Below, piece after piece: positions 1-9,096 of a DNA stretch of 64,000 nt; within the stretch, counting starts at the first letter, position 1, and each line of letters starts with the position of its first letter. Below the pieces are notes generated by a model. The model worked only from the letters and a program-made list of their open reading frames with translations. It was not told the origin of the DNA and searched no databases. A program made the translations under genes and the position numbers. The stretch comes from Mycobacterium gordonae. Lineage in GTDB: Bacteria > Actinomycetota > Actinomycetes > Mycobacteriales > Mycobacteriaceae. Where the stretch lies: assembly GCF_001417955.2 (NCBI RefSeq), contig NZ_LKTM01000001.1, positions 372,001 through 436,000 on the forward strand. Reading direction: 5' to 3'.

Positions 1-41
1 CCACCCGTGGCCGCGGCAGCCGGTCCGCGGCCGAGCCCGCT

Positions 42-1736
42 GTGCTGGACTCGGCGCACACCGGCGACATCGTCGGCGCTTTCGGGCGTATCGGGCACGA
101 CCGGCACGACGGCGAGGGCGCCACCACACGCGGGCGTTGGCACCGATTGCGCACCCTGATGGTCATCAGCGGTCCAGGACTGATCGTGATGGTGGGCGAC
201 AACGACGCCGGCGGTGTGGCCACATACGCGCAGGCCGGCCAGAACTACGGCATGGCGCTGCTGTGGACGCTGACCCTGCTGATTCCCGTGCTGTACGTGA
301 ACCAGGAAATGGTGTTGCGGTTGGGCGCGGTCACCCGGGTCGGCCACGCGCGCTTGATCTTCGAGCGCTTCGGCAGATTCTGGGGCGCCTTCAGCGTCGG
401 CGACCTGCTGGTCCTCAATGCCTTGACGATCGTCACCGAATTCATCGGCGTGGCACTGGCACTCGGATTCCTGGGCTGCCCGAAGATGATCGCGATCCCG
501 GCAGCGGCCGTGCTGTTGTTCGCCGTGGTGGCCGGCGGGTCTTTCCGGCGCTGGGAATCGATGATGTTCCTGCTGATCGCGGTCAACGTGGTGATCATCC
601 CGATGACGCTGCTGGTGCATCCCAGCTGGAAGGGGACCGTCGGCGGGTTGATGCCACAGTTCCCGGGCGGGCTCGACTCCACGCTGCTGCTGTTGATCGT
701 GGCGATTGTGGGGACCACGGTCGCGCCGTGGCAGTTGTTCTTCCAGCAGTCCAACGTCGTGGACAAGCGGATCACCACCCGCTGGATCGCCTATGCGCGA
801 GCCGATCTGGTGCTCGGCATCGTGGTGGTGATGGTGGGAGCGACGGCATTGATGGCGGTGACCGCGTTCGGACTGGCCGGAAGCGGCGCTGTCGGCAACT
901 TCACCGACGCGGGCGCGGTGGCTACCGGCCTGGCGAATCACGCCGGCGGCGCCGTCGGTGTCCTGTTCGCGGTCCTCCTGCTGGACGCATCGTTGATCGG
1001 GGCGAACGCCATCGGGCTGGCCACCACCTACGCCGTGGGAGACGCGCTGGGAAAGCGGCACTCACTGCACTGGAAGGTCACCGAGGCGCCCTTGTTCTAC
1101 GGGGGTTACGCTGCCCTGCTTGCGGTTTCGGCCGCGGTTGCGTTCAGCCCGGACCATGTGCTCGGCCTGGTGACCCAGGGCGTCCAGGCGCTCGCCGGTG
1201 TCCTGCTGCCGTCGGCGACGGTTTTTCTGGTGTTGCTGTGCAACGACCGGGCTGTCCTGGGCCCATGGACGAATACCGTGCGGCAGAACATCGTTGCGTG
1301 GACCATCGTCTGGTCTCTGGTGTTGCTGTCGCTGGCGCTAACGGTGGCGACGTTCTTCCCCCACCTGTCGACGGCGACCATCGAGATCGGCCTGGCGGCC
1401 GGAGCAGTGGCGGGGCTGGTGGTCGGCGCCGTGGTGATCATCGCCGGCCGCCGGCAGAATGACCTACGCGCCGCGAGGGCCGTGGTCCAGTCTTTGGGTG
1501 GTGCCCTGAATCCGGAGGATGTCGACGAACTCGACGACGCCGCGGTGCTGACGCGCGCCGAGCGCCGCGCGGTCCGCCGGCAGGATCGCGCGAACTGGCG
1601 CACCCCTGAACTCGCCAGCCTGGCGCGCCCGGTGATGTCGCCGGCCCGTCGCGCGGGCCTGTTCACCCTGCGCGGCTACCTGGTGCTGGCGGTGGCTCTG
1701 GTCGTCGTCAAAGTCGTCCAGGCAGGCTTGGCCTGA
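42..1736 (+). CDS. NRAMP-related divalent metal (Mg/Mn-type) transporter
   Basis: Integral membrane protein of the NRAMP superfamily, 564 aa from a GTG start, with about eleven hydrophobic segments and a charged C-terminal tail. The frame stays open to the left window edge, so the true start may lie outside. The TM1 metal motif, DPGN in classical NRAMPs, is here D55-A56-G57-G58 (context VGDNDAGG), and the TM6 motif MPH is replaced by APW (TTVAPWQLFF). Loss of the Asn and the Met ligand with retention of the Asp is, as I recall, the signature of NRAMP-related magnesium transporters (NRMT), so Mg2+/Mn2+ is a more likely substrate than Fe2+. The gene ends 12 bp from the convergent CAR gene. Family is confident; substrate is inferred. 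Confidence 0.85.
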   Translation: MLDSAHTGDIVGAFGRIGHDRHDGEGATTRGRWHRLRTLMVISGPGLIVMVGDNDAGGVATYAQAGQNYGMALLWTLTLLIPVLYVNQEMVLRLGAVTRVGHARLIFERFGRFWGAFSVGDLLVLNALTIVTEFIGVALALGFLGCPKMIAIPAAAVLLFAVVAGGSFRRWESMMFLLIAVNVVIIPMTLLVHPSWKGTVGGLMPQFPGGLDSTLLLLIVAIVGTTVAPWQLFFQQSNVVDKRITTRWIAYARADLVLGIVVVMVGATALMAVTAFGLAGSGAVGNFTDAGAVATGLANHAGGAVGVLFAVLLLDASLIGANAIGLATTYAVGDALGKRHSLHWKVTEAPLFYGGYAALLAVSAAVAFSPDHVLGLVTQGVQALAGVLLPSATVFLVLLCNDRAVLGPWTNTVRQNIVAWTIVWSLVLLSLALTVATFFPHLSTATIEIGLAAGAVAGLVVGAVVIIAGRRQNDLRAARAVVQSLGGALNPEDVDELDDAAVLTRAERRAVRRQDRANWRTPELASLARPVMSPARRAGLFTLRGYLVLAVALVVVKVVQAGLA

Positions 1737-1748
1737 CCCGCCGGTCGG

Positions 1749-4700
1749 TCAGATGATGCACAGCAGCTGCAGGTCGGCGACGTACTTGTCGATCAGCGTC
1801 GCCGACAGATGCGGAATGTCGTTGTCGACACCGATTTTCGCGTTACGCACCGCCGCGCGGAACACGTCGGTGGGCGCCGGCGCACCATGCAGCGCATCCT
1901 GCGGGTGGCGGTAGGCATCGAGCAACGGCAGCAGCGAGAACTGGCGTTGCCGGTCCGGCAGTGCCCGAAGAGCGGTCGCGAAACGGTGCAGCCACTCGTC
2001 ATAGTCGGCGATCCGCTGAATGTCGTGGCCGGCGTCGATCAGCCAGTCCACGAACACGTCCAGGGAGATGCCGTCATCATGCGGGTTCATCACATCGAAC
2101 GAGCGGAATCCCGGCGTCGCTTCGGCGGCCGTCAGCTCACCCAGTGTGGCGACGGCTTCGGCGACGAAATCGGCGGGCAGCCCGTCGTAGTGGGCCCGGG
2201 GGCGGCTGCCGTCCGCCCGGTAGAAGCTGCCGGGCGCGATGCCGGCGACCAGCAGGCTGAAGATCAACCGCGTGAACGCATCTGGAACATTGAGCTGGCC
2301 GGCGAAGTGGCTGTGGGCAAGGATCATGTCCGAGCGGAAAACGGCGACCGGCAGGCCACACAGGTCGTGCGCGTAGCGCAGCAACACCTCACCCGCCCAC
2401 TTGCTGTTCGCGTACCCGCTGGCGTAGCTGTCATCGACGGGCCGGACAGGACTGACGGTACGGATGTCACCGTCTTCGGCGAAGGCATCGACGGACATGG
2501 CGACCGCGACCGTCGACAGATAAGTGATCGGCGTGATGCGCCCGCTGATCGCGAGCCGGATCAGCTCCGCAGTGCCCACCACGTTGGGCCCGAACAACTG
2601 GTCGTAGGGCAGGACGTGGTTGACCAGCGCCGCGGGGTGCACGATCAGATCGACGCGATCGGCCAGCTGTCGCCAAACATCCTCACTCAGACCGAGATTC
2701 GGCTCACCGATGTCGCCGGCAATCACCTCGAGGTGGTCGGCGGCCAATGTCTGGAATCGTTGCAGTAGCTGCGGATCACCGGAGCGGAAGACGTCTTCGA
2801 GGCGCCGGAAGGCCGCCTGCGGGTCGGTGCCCCGCACCAGGCACAGCAGACGTCCGCCGGTCTCGTTGAGCCGCTCCAGCCATTCCAGCGCCAGGAAGCG
2901 GCCGAGGTAGCCGTTGGCGCCGGTCAGCAACACCGTCTGCGGTGTCCCCGTCGCCCTCGGTAGAGAACCGGCGGCGGACAAGGTGGCGGCGTCGATGAAC
3001 TTGTCCAGGGTCAGGTCTGCTGCCCGCACCTCGGTGGCCCCACGGCCGTGCACGGCCGCGAATGACGGCCGCTTGGAACCGGATTCGCGGTGTTGCGCGA
3101 TGTGATCCGCGATGTGCCGCAGCGAGCTGGTGGGCCCGATGATCAGTGCGACGGGCACCTCGACGCCGAAGACGTCCTGCAACAGATTGGAGAAGGTCAA
3201 TGCTGACAGCGAGTCCCCGCCGAGATCCATGAAGTGTTCGTCCGGTTCCGGAGCGCCGCCGACCAGACCCAGCAGCGCCTCGGCGGCACGCGCCACCGTG
3301 TCGAGGACGGGCCGGTCCGGCGCGCCGTGCCGCAATGAGCGCAGTTGCGCGTCACGCGTGTCGGCGAGCTCTGCGTACAGTTGTTCCAGCTGTTCTCCGT
3401 AGCGCTCCTTGAGTTTCGGGCGCAGCAGCTTGCCCACCCCGGACAGCAGTCCGTTGTCGGTGCTGAACGGCTCGCGCTCGATCAGGAACTCCGCCGGCAC
3501 CTCATAAGACTGCAGCTCGGCGAGTTTGGCTGTCTGGCGCAGGGATTCGCTCAACGCCGCGCGGATGGCGGCGTCGTCGTCCGGGAACCGGCCGAGCGCT
3601 TCGTCGGTCGGGACGACGACGGCAAGCAGATAGGGACGTTCGCTGTTGCCGTACAGGAAGATCTGCCGGACCAGGGGTGCGGTGGCGAATATCGCTTCCA
3701 GGCGGGCGACCGCGACGAACTCCCCCTGTGCCAGTTTCAGCACGTTGTTGCGCCGGTCGACGTAGGTGAGCCGGTCGGGACCGATTTGTGCCATCACGTC
3801 ACCGGTGCGGTAGTAGCCCTCGGAGTCGAACGCGGCGGCCGTGACGTCGGGACGCTGGTAGTAGCCGGACATGGCGGTCGCCGACTTCACCAGCAACTCG
3901 CCGCGCGGATAGGGTTTGTCGGTGCGGAAGTAGCCGAGTTCGGGAACGTCGACGAGCTTGTAGTCGATCACCGGCGGTTTCGTCACCACACCGTCCTTGG
4001 TGACCATGCCGACCTCGGTCAGGCCGTAGCCATCCAGAAGATTTACGCCCAAACAGGTTTCGACGAACGTCTTCATCTCGGCGGCCAGCGGCGCGGTGCC
4101 GGTGAAGCTGGTGAGGACACGCCCGCCGAGCACCTGCTCGCGCAACTCGAGGTAAGCCTGTGCCTCGGCCTCGGCAACGGACACCCCGTCGAACACGCGC
4201 CGGTCGACCGCACTCTGGTAGCGCTGGTAGAGCATCTCCGCCACCCGCGGCACCAGACCCATCTCGGTGGGCCGCACCAGATTCCAGTCCTCGAACAGGG
4301 TGGACAGATCACTCTCCGGCACAAAATAACTGGTGCCCCCGGCCTGGAACGCCGTGGACAGCGGTATCCGGCCGCCGAGGTGGTTCAGCGGCATGAAGTT
4401 CACGTTGAACACCGGCACATCCTCGCGGTCCGGCATCAACTCGTTGGTCCAGATCTTGGCCACCATGCGCTCGGAATACATTGCGCCCTTGGGCAATCCG
4501 GTGCTGCCTGAGGTGTACATGATCATGGCCAACCGCTGGTCGTCGCCGCCGGTGTACATCGGTTGGGGCGGCAGGGTACGACCGCGGGCGATGACCTCGG
4601 CCAGTGTCTCGATGTGCACCGTCATGCCGGCGGCGGTCAGCTTCTGTCGCGCCCGGGCGAGGCTCTCGCGCTGGTCGTCGATTTCGTCCCGGTAGTCGAA

Positions 4701-5258
4701 AACCACGAGGCGGCGCACCGATGTGCTGCCGATGGCGGCGTCCACCGCCAGGTCGAGATAGTCGGCGCCGGCGGCCAGGATCTGCGGCTGCACCTCGGCC
4801 AGGATGGGCTGTAGCCGCGCGGCCGTGGTGTTGTGTTGCAGCGGCACCGCGACCAGTCCGAGGTACCCACTGACCAGGTCGACGGTCAGGTAGTCCACGC
4901 TCGCGAAACCGACGGTGGCCACGAAGTCGCCCGGTGCTACCGGGTTGGCGGGGTCGCCTTGCCAGGCGGCGGCGATGGCCGCAACGTCAGACCACAGTTC
5001 GCCGTAGGTGATGGTGTCGAACCGCGGCAGCAAGGTGCCGACGGTGCGGCCGGTTACGGGATCGCTCGTCAGTCCGCGCGCCCGCCAGCCCATCGCGGGG
5101 CGATCGGCGTAACCCCGCACCAGCGTCTCGATCACTTGCGGTAACCGCAGTTCGGGTTGCCGCGCGGCGGCCCGGACGCCGGCATCGGGCCGGGCCTGCC
5201 GGAACTGTTCGTCCTCAGTGAATAGCTGGGCTAGGCGTTCCTCGTGCGGACTGCTCAT
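1749..5258 (-). CDS. car: Carboxylic acid reductase (A-PCP-R, NADPH/ATP dependent)
   Basis: Three-domain enzyme of 1169 aa that reduces carboxylic acids to aldehydes. An adenylation domain makes the acyl-AMP, a phosphopantetheine arm carries the thioester, and a terminal reductase domain releases the aldehyde with NADPH. Visible motifs are the AMP-binding P-loop [11 protein letters not shown] (about 248-258), GYYRTGD (about 481-487), the phosphopantetheinylation Ser683 in GGDSLSAL, and the Rossmann motif TGANGYLG near 750 with a downstream SGYANSK (YxxxK). Length matches mycobacterial CARs (about 1170 aa). The ATG at 5258 was chosen because GAAAGG lies 6 nt upstream; 12 further in-frame codons upstream lack this. 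A phosphopantetheinyl transferase must come from elsewhere. Physiological substrate unknown; fatty or aromatic acids are typical. Confidence 0.93.
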   Translation of the reverse strand: MSSPHEERLAQLFTEDEQFRQARPDAGVRAAARQPELRLPQVIETLVRGYADRPAMGWRARGLTSDPVTGRTVGTLLPRFDTITYGELWSDVAAIAAAWQGDPANPVAPGDFVATVGFASVDYLTVDLVSGYLGLVAVPLQHNTTAARLQPILAEVQPQILAAGADYLDLAVDAAIGSTSVRRLVVFDYRDEIDDQRESLARARQKLTAAGMTVHIETLAEVIARGRTLPPQPMYTGGDDQRLAMIMYTSGSTGLPKGAMYSERMVAKIWTNELMPDREDVPVFNVNFMPLNHLGGRIPLSTAFQAGGTSYFVPESDLSTLFEDWNLVRPTEMGLVPRVAEMLYQRYQSAVDRRVFDGVSVAEAEAQAYLELREQVLGGRVLTSFTGTAPLAAEMKTFVETCLGVNLLDGYGLTEVGMVTKDGVVTKPPVIDYKLVDVPELGYFRTDKPYPRGELLVKSATAMSGYYQRPDVTAAAFDSEGYYRTGDVMAQIGPDRLTYVDRRNNVLKLAQGEFVAVARLEAIFATAPLVRQIFLYGNSERPYLLAVVVPTDEALGRFPDDDAAIRAALSESLRQTAKLAELQSYEVPAEFLIEREPFSTDNGLLSGVGKLLRPKLKERYGEQLEQLYAELADTRDAQLRSLRHGAPDRPVLDTVARAAEALLGLVGGAPEPDEHFMDLGGDSLSALTFSNLLQDVFGVEVPVALIIGPTSSLRHIADHIAQHRESGSKRPSFAAVHGRGATEVRAADLTLDKFIDAATLSAAGSLPRATGTPQTVLLTGANGYLGRFLALEWLERLNETGGRLLCLVRGTDPQAAFRRLEDVFRSGDPQLLQRFQTLAADHLEVIAGDIGEPNLGLSEDVWRQLADRVDLIVHPAALVNHVLPYDQLFGPNVVGTAELIRLAISGRITPITYLSTVAVAMSVDAFAEDGDIRTVSPVRPVDDSYASGYANSKWAGEVLLRYAHDLCGLPVAVFRSDMILAHSHFAGQLNVPDAFTRLIFSLLVAGIAPGSFYRADGSRPRAHYDGLPADFVAEAVATLGELTAAEATPGFRSFDVMNPHDDGISLDVFVDWLIDAGHDIQRIADYDEWLHRFATALRALPDRQRQFSLLPLLDAYRHPQDALHGAPAPTDVFRAAVRNAKIGVDNDIPHLSATLIDKYVADLQLLCII

Positions 5259-5357
5259 GGTCAGCCTTTCGTTCCGGAGACTCCCAAAAGGCAACCGGCG
5301 GGCAGCTGACCATCTTCCGCTCCGCGAGTGTGACCGTCACCACACCCGCGCCGGAGA

Positions 5358-6113
5358 TCAGGCGACCACGTCGATGGGATCGCCGATGTTCACCTGGTTG
5401 AAGTACCAGGCGGCGTTGTCCGGGCTCAGGTTGATGCAGCCATGGCTGACGTTGGCGTAGCCCTGGGAATTCACCGACCACGGCGCCGAATGTACGTACA
5501 CGCCACTCGATGTCACGCGCACCGCGTACTGAGCGGTGATCAGGTAACCGTCCGAGGAGTTCAGCGGGATGCCGATGGTCCGCGAGTCCATCACGACGGA
5601 GCGCTCCTTGGACATGGCATTGAAGTTGCCGATCGGCGTGGGGCGGCTCGGCTTACCCATCGAGGCCGGCATGGTGCGCAGCACCTCGCCGTTGCGGCTG
5701 ACGGTGAAGGTGTGTGCGGAGATGCTTGCCACACCGAGCAATTCGTCGCCGGTCTCGAAGCCCTCCGTCAGCTCCTGCACCCCGACCGAGATGTGGCTGT
5801 GCGCCGGCCAGTACCGGTCTGGCACCCACTGCACGATGTTGCCGTCCAGCCACTGGTAGTGGCCGGTGAGGTTGCCCGGTGAGCCGATGTGGATGGACCG
5901 CTCCGCGGCCCGGTGGTCGAGCACCGGCGCGGTGAACGTCACCTCCACCGGAGCTCCCACCCCGACCACCGCACCGTTGGACGGAAAGATCGAGGCCACC
6001 CCCGGCACCGGGTGGGGTACCGGGACAGCGCCGGTGGCGGGACTGCCCGACCCGGCCGCGGCCAGCGTCGCGCTCGCCGCCAGGACAAACAGATAACGAA
6101 CCGCTCGACGCAT
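5358..6113 (-). CDS. ldtA: L,D-transpeptidase (YkuD fold), LdtMt1 type
   Basis: Periplasmic enzyme that makes 3-3 (DAP-DAP) peptidoglycan crosslinks and is the carbapenem target in mycobacteria. At 251 aa it has the same length as Rv0116c. An N-terminal hydrophobic signal segment (about 1-30) is followed by a bacterial Ig-like domain (about 40-120, beginning FPSNGAVVGVG) and a YkuD catalytic domain. The catalytic motif SHGCINL places Cys226 exactly where LdtMt1 has it, and HSAPWSVN supplies the second conserved His. The gene is divergent from the LysR gene. Assignment to the LdtMt1 subgroup rests on very close similarity to the M. tuberculosis protein as remembered. Confidence 0.93.
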   Translation of the reverse strand: MRRAVRYLFVLAASATLAAAGSGSPATGAVPVPHPVPGVASIFPSNGAVVGVGAPVEVTFTAPVLDHRAAERSIHIGSPGNLTGHYQWLDGNIVQWVPDRYWPAHSHISVGVQELTEGFETGDELLGVASISAHTFTVSRNGEVLRTMPASMGKPSRPTPIGNFNAMSKERSVVMDSRTIGIPLNSSDGYLITAQYAVRVTSSGVYVHSAPWSVNSQGYANVSHGCINLSPDNAAWYFNQVNIGDPIDVVA

Positions 6114-6303
6114 GGCCTCACCCTTCGGGACGTGCGATAAACAAGACTCCTCATTCTAGTGGTTCTCCGGCGGGCGGGGGCCATAGCAAACAATTCCGGC
6201 CGATTCCGGCATAGCCGATGCGCGGTGAACACGTCGGACTGGTCTGCCCGGTGTGGACGCGTTAGCCTCAGCGGGTCGCGGCCCACGGCCCCAGGAGGTG
6301 CGG

Positions 6304-7233
6304 GTGCTCTTCCGTCAGCTCGAGTACTTCGTCGCGGTTGCCCAGGAGCGTCATTTCGCCCGCGCCGCCGAAAAGTGTTATGTCTCGCAACCTGCGCTGT
6401 CGGCGGCCATTGCCAAGCTCGAACGAGAACTCAACGTCACGTTGATCAACCGCGGGCACAGCTTCGAAGGCCTGACGCCCGAGGGGGAGCGGTTGGTGGT
6501 ATGGGCCAAGCGAATTCTGGCCGAGCACGACGCCTTCAAGGCGGAAGTGCATGCGGTGCAGTCCGGCATCACCGGGACGCTGCGGCTCGGCACCGTGCCG
6601 ACCGCCTCGACGACGGCGTCGCTGGTGCTGTCGGCCTTTTGCTCGGCCCACCCCTTGGCAAAGGTGCAGATCAGTTCCCGGCTGGCTGCCACGGAGCTGT
6701 ACCGGCGGTTGCACGAATTCGAGCTCGACGCCGTCATCGCGCACCCGGCGGACGCGAAGGACAGCCAGGATGTGGCACTCGTGCCGCTGTACGAGGAGCA
6801 GTACGTGCTGCTGTCCCGGTCGGACATGCTGCCGCCCGGCGCGGCCACCGTGCGCTGGCCGGACGCGGCGCAACTGCCGCTGGCACTGCTCACGCCGGAC
6901 ATGCGCGACCGGCAGGTCATCGACGCGGCCTTCGCCGACCATGACATCACCGTCCACCCGCAGGTCGAAACGGATTCTGTCGCTTCACTGTTCGCGCAGG
7001 TGGCGAACGGCAACTGGGCGACCATCGTGCCGCACACCTGGCTGTGGATGACGCCGACGCGCGGCGAGATCCGGGCCGTAGAACTCGTCGACCCGGCACC
7101 CAGAGCGCTGATCGGGTTGGCCACCAACGCATCCGGTCCGGGATCGCCGGTGGCCCGCGCGCTGGTCGCCTCGGCGCAACACCTCGGCCTCGACGAATTC
7201 TTCGCCGCGCAGCTGCGCAGTCTCACCCACTAG
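6304..7233 (+). CDS. oxyS: LysR-family transcriptional regulator (OxyS-like)
   Basis: LysR-type regulator, 309 aa. The N-terminal winged helix-turn-helix (about 1-60) contains FRQLEYFVAVAQERHFARAA and SQPALSAAI, followed by a linker helix and a periplasmic-binding-type effector domain (about 90-300). GTG at 6304 was chosen because AGGAGG ends 5 nt upstream. It corresponds in position to Rv0117 (oxyS). Its stop overlaps the stop of oxcA tail-to-tail by 4 nt. Adjacency to oxalyl-CoA decarboxylase and its ligase suggests it responds to oxalate or an acyl-CoA, although the M. tuberculosis literature discusses an oxidative-stress role. Effector is inferred, not seen. Confidence 0.85.
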   Translation: MLFRQLEYFVAVAQERHFARAAEKCYVSQPALSAAIAKLERELNVTLINRGHSFEGLTPEGERLVVWAKRILAEHDAFKAEVHAVQSGITGTLRLGTVPTASTTASLVLSAFCSAHPLAKVQISSRLAATELYRRLHEFELDAVIAHPADAKDSQDVALVPLYEEQYVLLSRSDMLPPGAATVRWPDAAQLPLALLTPDMRDRQVIDAAFADHDITVHPQVETDSVASLFAQVANGNWATIVPHTWLWMTPTRGEIRAVELVDPAPRALIGLATNASGPGSPVARALVASAQHLGLDEFFAAQLRSLTH

Positions 7234-8915
7234 GATCGTGCGGCGCTCTTGGGGTTGAGGCTTGCCAGATGCCCGCTCTCCACCCCGGCGGCGGGGTCGA
7301 GTTGACAGTCGATCAGGGCGGGTGCGCCGGACGCCAGTGCCTCGGACAGGGTCGCCTGTAGCTCGGTCGGTGTCGTGACGTGGTATCCCTTGCCGCCGAA
7401 CGCTTCCGCAAGCAGCTCGTGACGTGCCCCGGAGTTGAGCACCGTGGGCGCCGGATCCGCGCCGGGCACCGATTCGTCGCCGCGGTAGACGCCGCCGTTG
7501 TTGAGAATGACGACGGTGACCGGCAGCCGGTACCGGCAGATCGTTTCGATCTCCATGCCGCTGAAGCCGAATGCGCTGTCGCCCTCGATGGCGACCACGG
7601 GCCGGCCGGTCTCGACCGCCGCGGCGATGGCGTAGCCCATGCCGATACCCATCACGCCCCACGTTCCGGTGTCGAGGCGGTGGCGGGGCAACTCCATGTC
7701 GATGACATTGCGGGCCAGGTCCAGCGCGTTGGCTCCCTCGTTGACCACGTAGACGTCCGGGTTACGTTGCAGCACAGTGCGAATGGCGCGGAGTGCATTG
7801 TAGAACCGCATGGGGTGCGGGTCCTCGGCCAGCCGCTCGGACAGCTTGGCGTCGTTGCGGGCCTTCCGCTCGGCGAGTTCGGCGTTCCACGACTGTGACG
7901 CGCTGATCGGGTGGGTGGCCAAACCGTCCCGCAGCGCCGACACCACCGATTCGATGTCACCCGCGAGCGGTGCCTCGATCGGCTGGTTGCTGTCGAACTC
8001 CGTGGCCGCGATGTCGATCTGGATGAACTTGCTGTCCGGCGCCCACTGCGGCGAATCACCATGTCCGAGTAGCCAATTGAGTCGGGCGCCGACCAGCAGC
8101 ACCACATCGGCGCGAGCGATCGCCAGCGACCGGGCGGCCGCGGCCGACTGTGGGTGCGAGTCCGGTAGCAGGCCCTTGGCCATCGACATCGGCAGATAGG
8201 GCAACCCGGTGCTCTCCACGAAGTCCCGAATCACCCTGTCCGCCTGCGCGTAAGCGGCGCCCTTGCCCAACACGATCAGCGGCCGTTGCGCGGCCGCGAG
8301 CAGCTCGAGTGCCCGCTCGACCGCGTCGGGCGCCGGCAGCTGGCGGGGGGCGGGATCCACCACGCGCCACACCGAAGCGGCGCCGGCAGCCACGTCCATG
8401 GCCTGTCCGAGCACTTCGCCCGGGATGTCCAGATAGACACCTCCCGGCCGACCGGATAACGCCGTGCGGATCGCCCTGGCGACACCGCGTCCGATGTCCT
8501 CGACGCGTGCGATCCGGTAGGCCGCTTTGACGAATGGGCGCGCGGCGTTGAGTTGATCGATGTCCTGGTAGTCACCGCGTTGCAGGTCGACCACCGCCCG
8601 CCCGCTGGATCCGGAGATCTGGATCATCGGAAAGCAGTTGGTGGTGGCATTCGCCAGGGCGGGAAGCCCGTTGAGGAAACCCGGACCCGAGGTCGTCAGG
8701 CACACACCGGGGCGCCGGGTCAGAAATCCGGCCGCGGCCGCGGCATTACCGGCGGAGCCTTCGTGACGGAAACCGAGATACCGGATCCCGGCGTCCTGTG
8801 CGGTGCGTGCCAGATCGGTGATGGGGATGCCGACAACGCCGTAGATGGTCTCCACGTCGTTGGCCTTCAGCGCATCCACCACCAGGTGGAAGCCGTCGGT
8901 CAGCGGTTCGGTCAT
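7230..8915 (-). CDS. oxcA: Oxalyl-CoA decarboxylase (TPP-dependent)
   Basis: Thiamine-diphosphate enzyme converting oxalyl-CoA to formyl-CoA and CO2, 561 aa. N-terminal pyrimidine-binding domain with the TPP-activating Glu52 (FRHEGSAGNAA). The SGSSGRAVVDLQRGDYQDIDQ stretch is typical of oxalyl-CoA decarboxylases rather than acetolactate synthases. The C-terminal TPP/Mg motif runs from GDSAFGFSG to VILNNGGVY. The ATG at 8915 follows a purine-rich stretch (AGAGGGG), whereas the frame extends 22 codons further without a ribosome site. It is divergent from the acyl-CoA ligase gene, the partner that would generate oxalyl-CoA. No formyl-CoA:oxalate CoA-transferase is in the window. Confidence 0.9.
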   Translation of the reverse strand: MTEPLTDGFHLVVDALKANDVETIYGVVGIPITDLARTAQDAGIRYLGFRHEGSAGNAAAAAGFLTRRPGVCLTTSGPGFLNGLPALANATTNCFPMIQISGSSGRAVVDLQRGDYQDIDQLNAARPFVKAAYRIARVEDIGRGVARAIRTALSGRPGGVYLDIPGEVLGQAMDVAAGAASVWRVVDPAPRQLPAPDAVERALELLAAAQRPLIVLGKGAAYAQADRVIRDFVESTGLPYLPMSMAKGLLPDSHPQSAAAARSLAIARADVVLLVGARLNWLLGHGDSPQWAPDSKFIQIDIAATEFDSNQPIEAPLAGDIESVVSALRDGLATHPISASQSWNAELAERKARNDAKLSERLAEDPHPMRFYNALRAIRTVLQRNPDVYVVNEGANALDLARNVIDMELPRHRLDTGTWGVMGIGMGYAIAAAVETGRPVVAIEGDSAFGFSGMEIETICRYRLPVTVVILNNGGVYRGDESVPGADPAPTVLNSGARHELLAEAFGGKGYHVTTPTELQATLSEALASGAPALIDCQLDPAAGVESGHLASLNPKSAARS

Positions 8916-9096
8916 GGGGCCGCCCCTCTCTTGGCTGTTCTCTCGGCACTCACTGTCGTCCGCTTTGGCGACCGTGTCCAAGACGGGGCCGCTATCCGGT
9001 GATTCACGCTGTTTATCGACTGTTAGGGGATCAGTATTGGACAGCGGTTATCGGCACCGGCAGGGTTCTCGGTAAGCCCGGACAAAGGAGCGTCTG
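8916..9096. promoter_or_regulatory. Divergent promoter region oxcA/fadD7
   Basis: This 181-bp region separates two divergent genes of one apparent pathway and is the natural place for OxyS control. TTATCG occurs twice (9018-9023 and 9048-9053) around a loose dyad, CTGTT-N5-ATCAG, near 9022-9040, the kind of spacing LysR proteins use. AGGAG sits just upstream of the fadD7 ATG. No clear -10/-35 pair could be fixed by eye. Confidence 0.35.
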
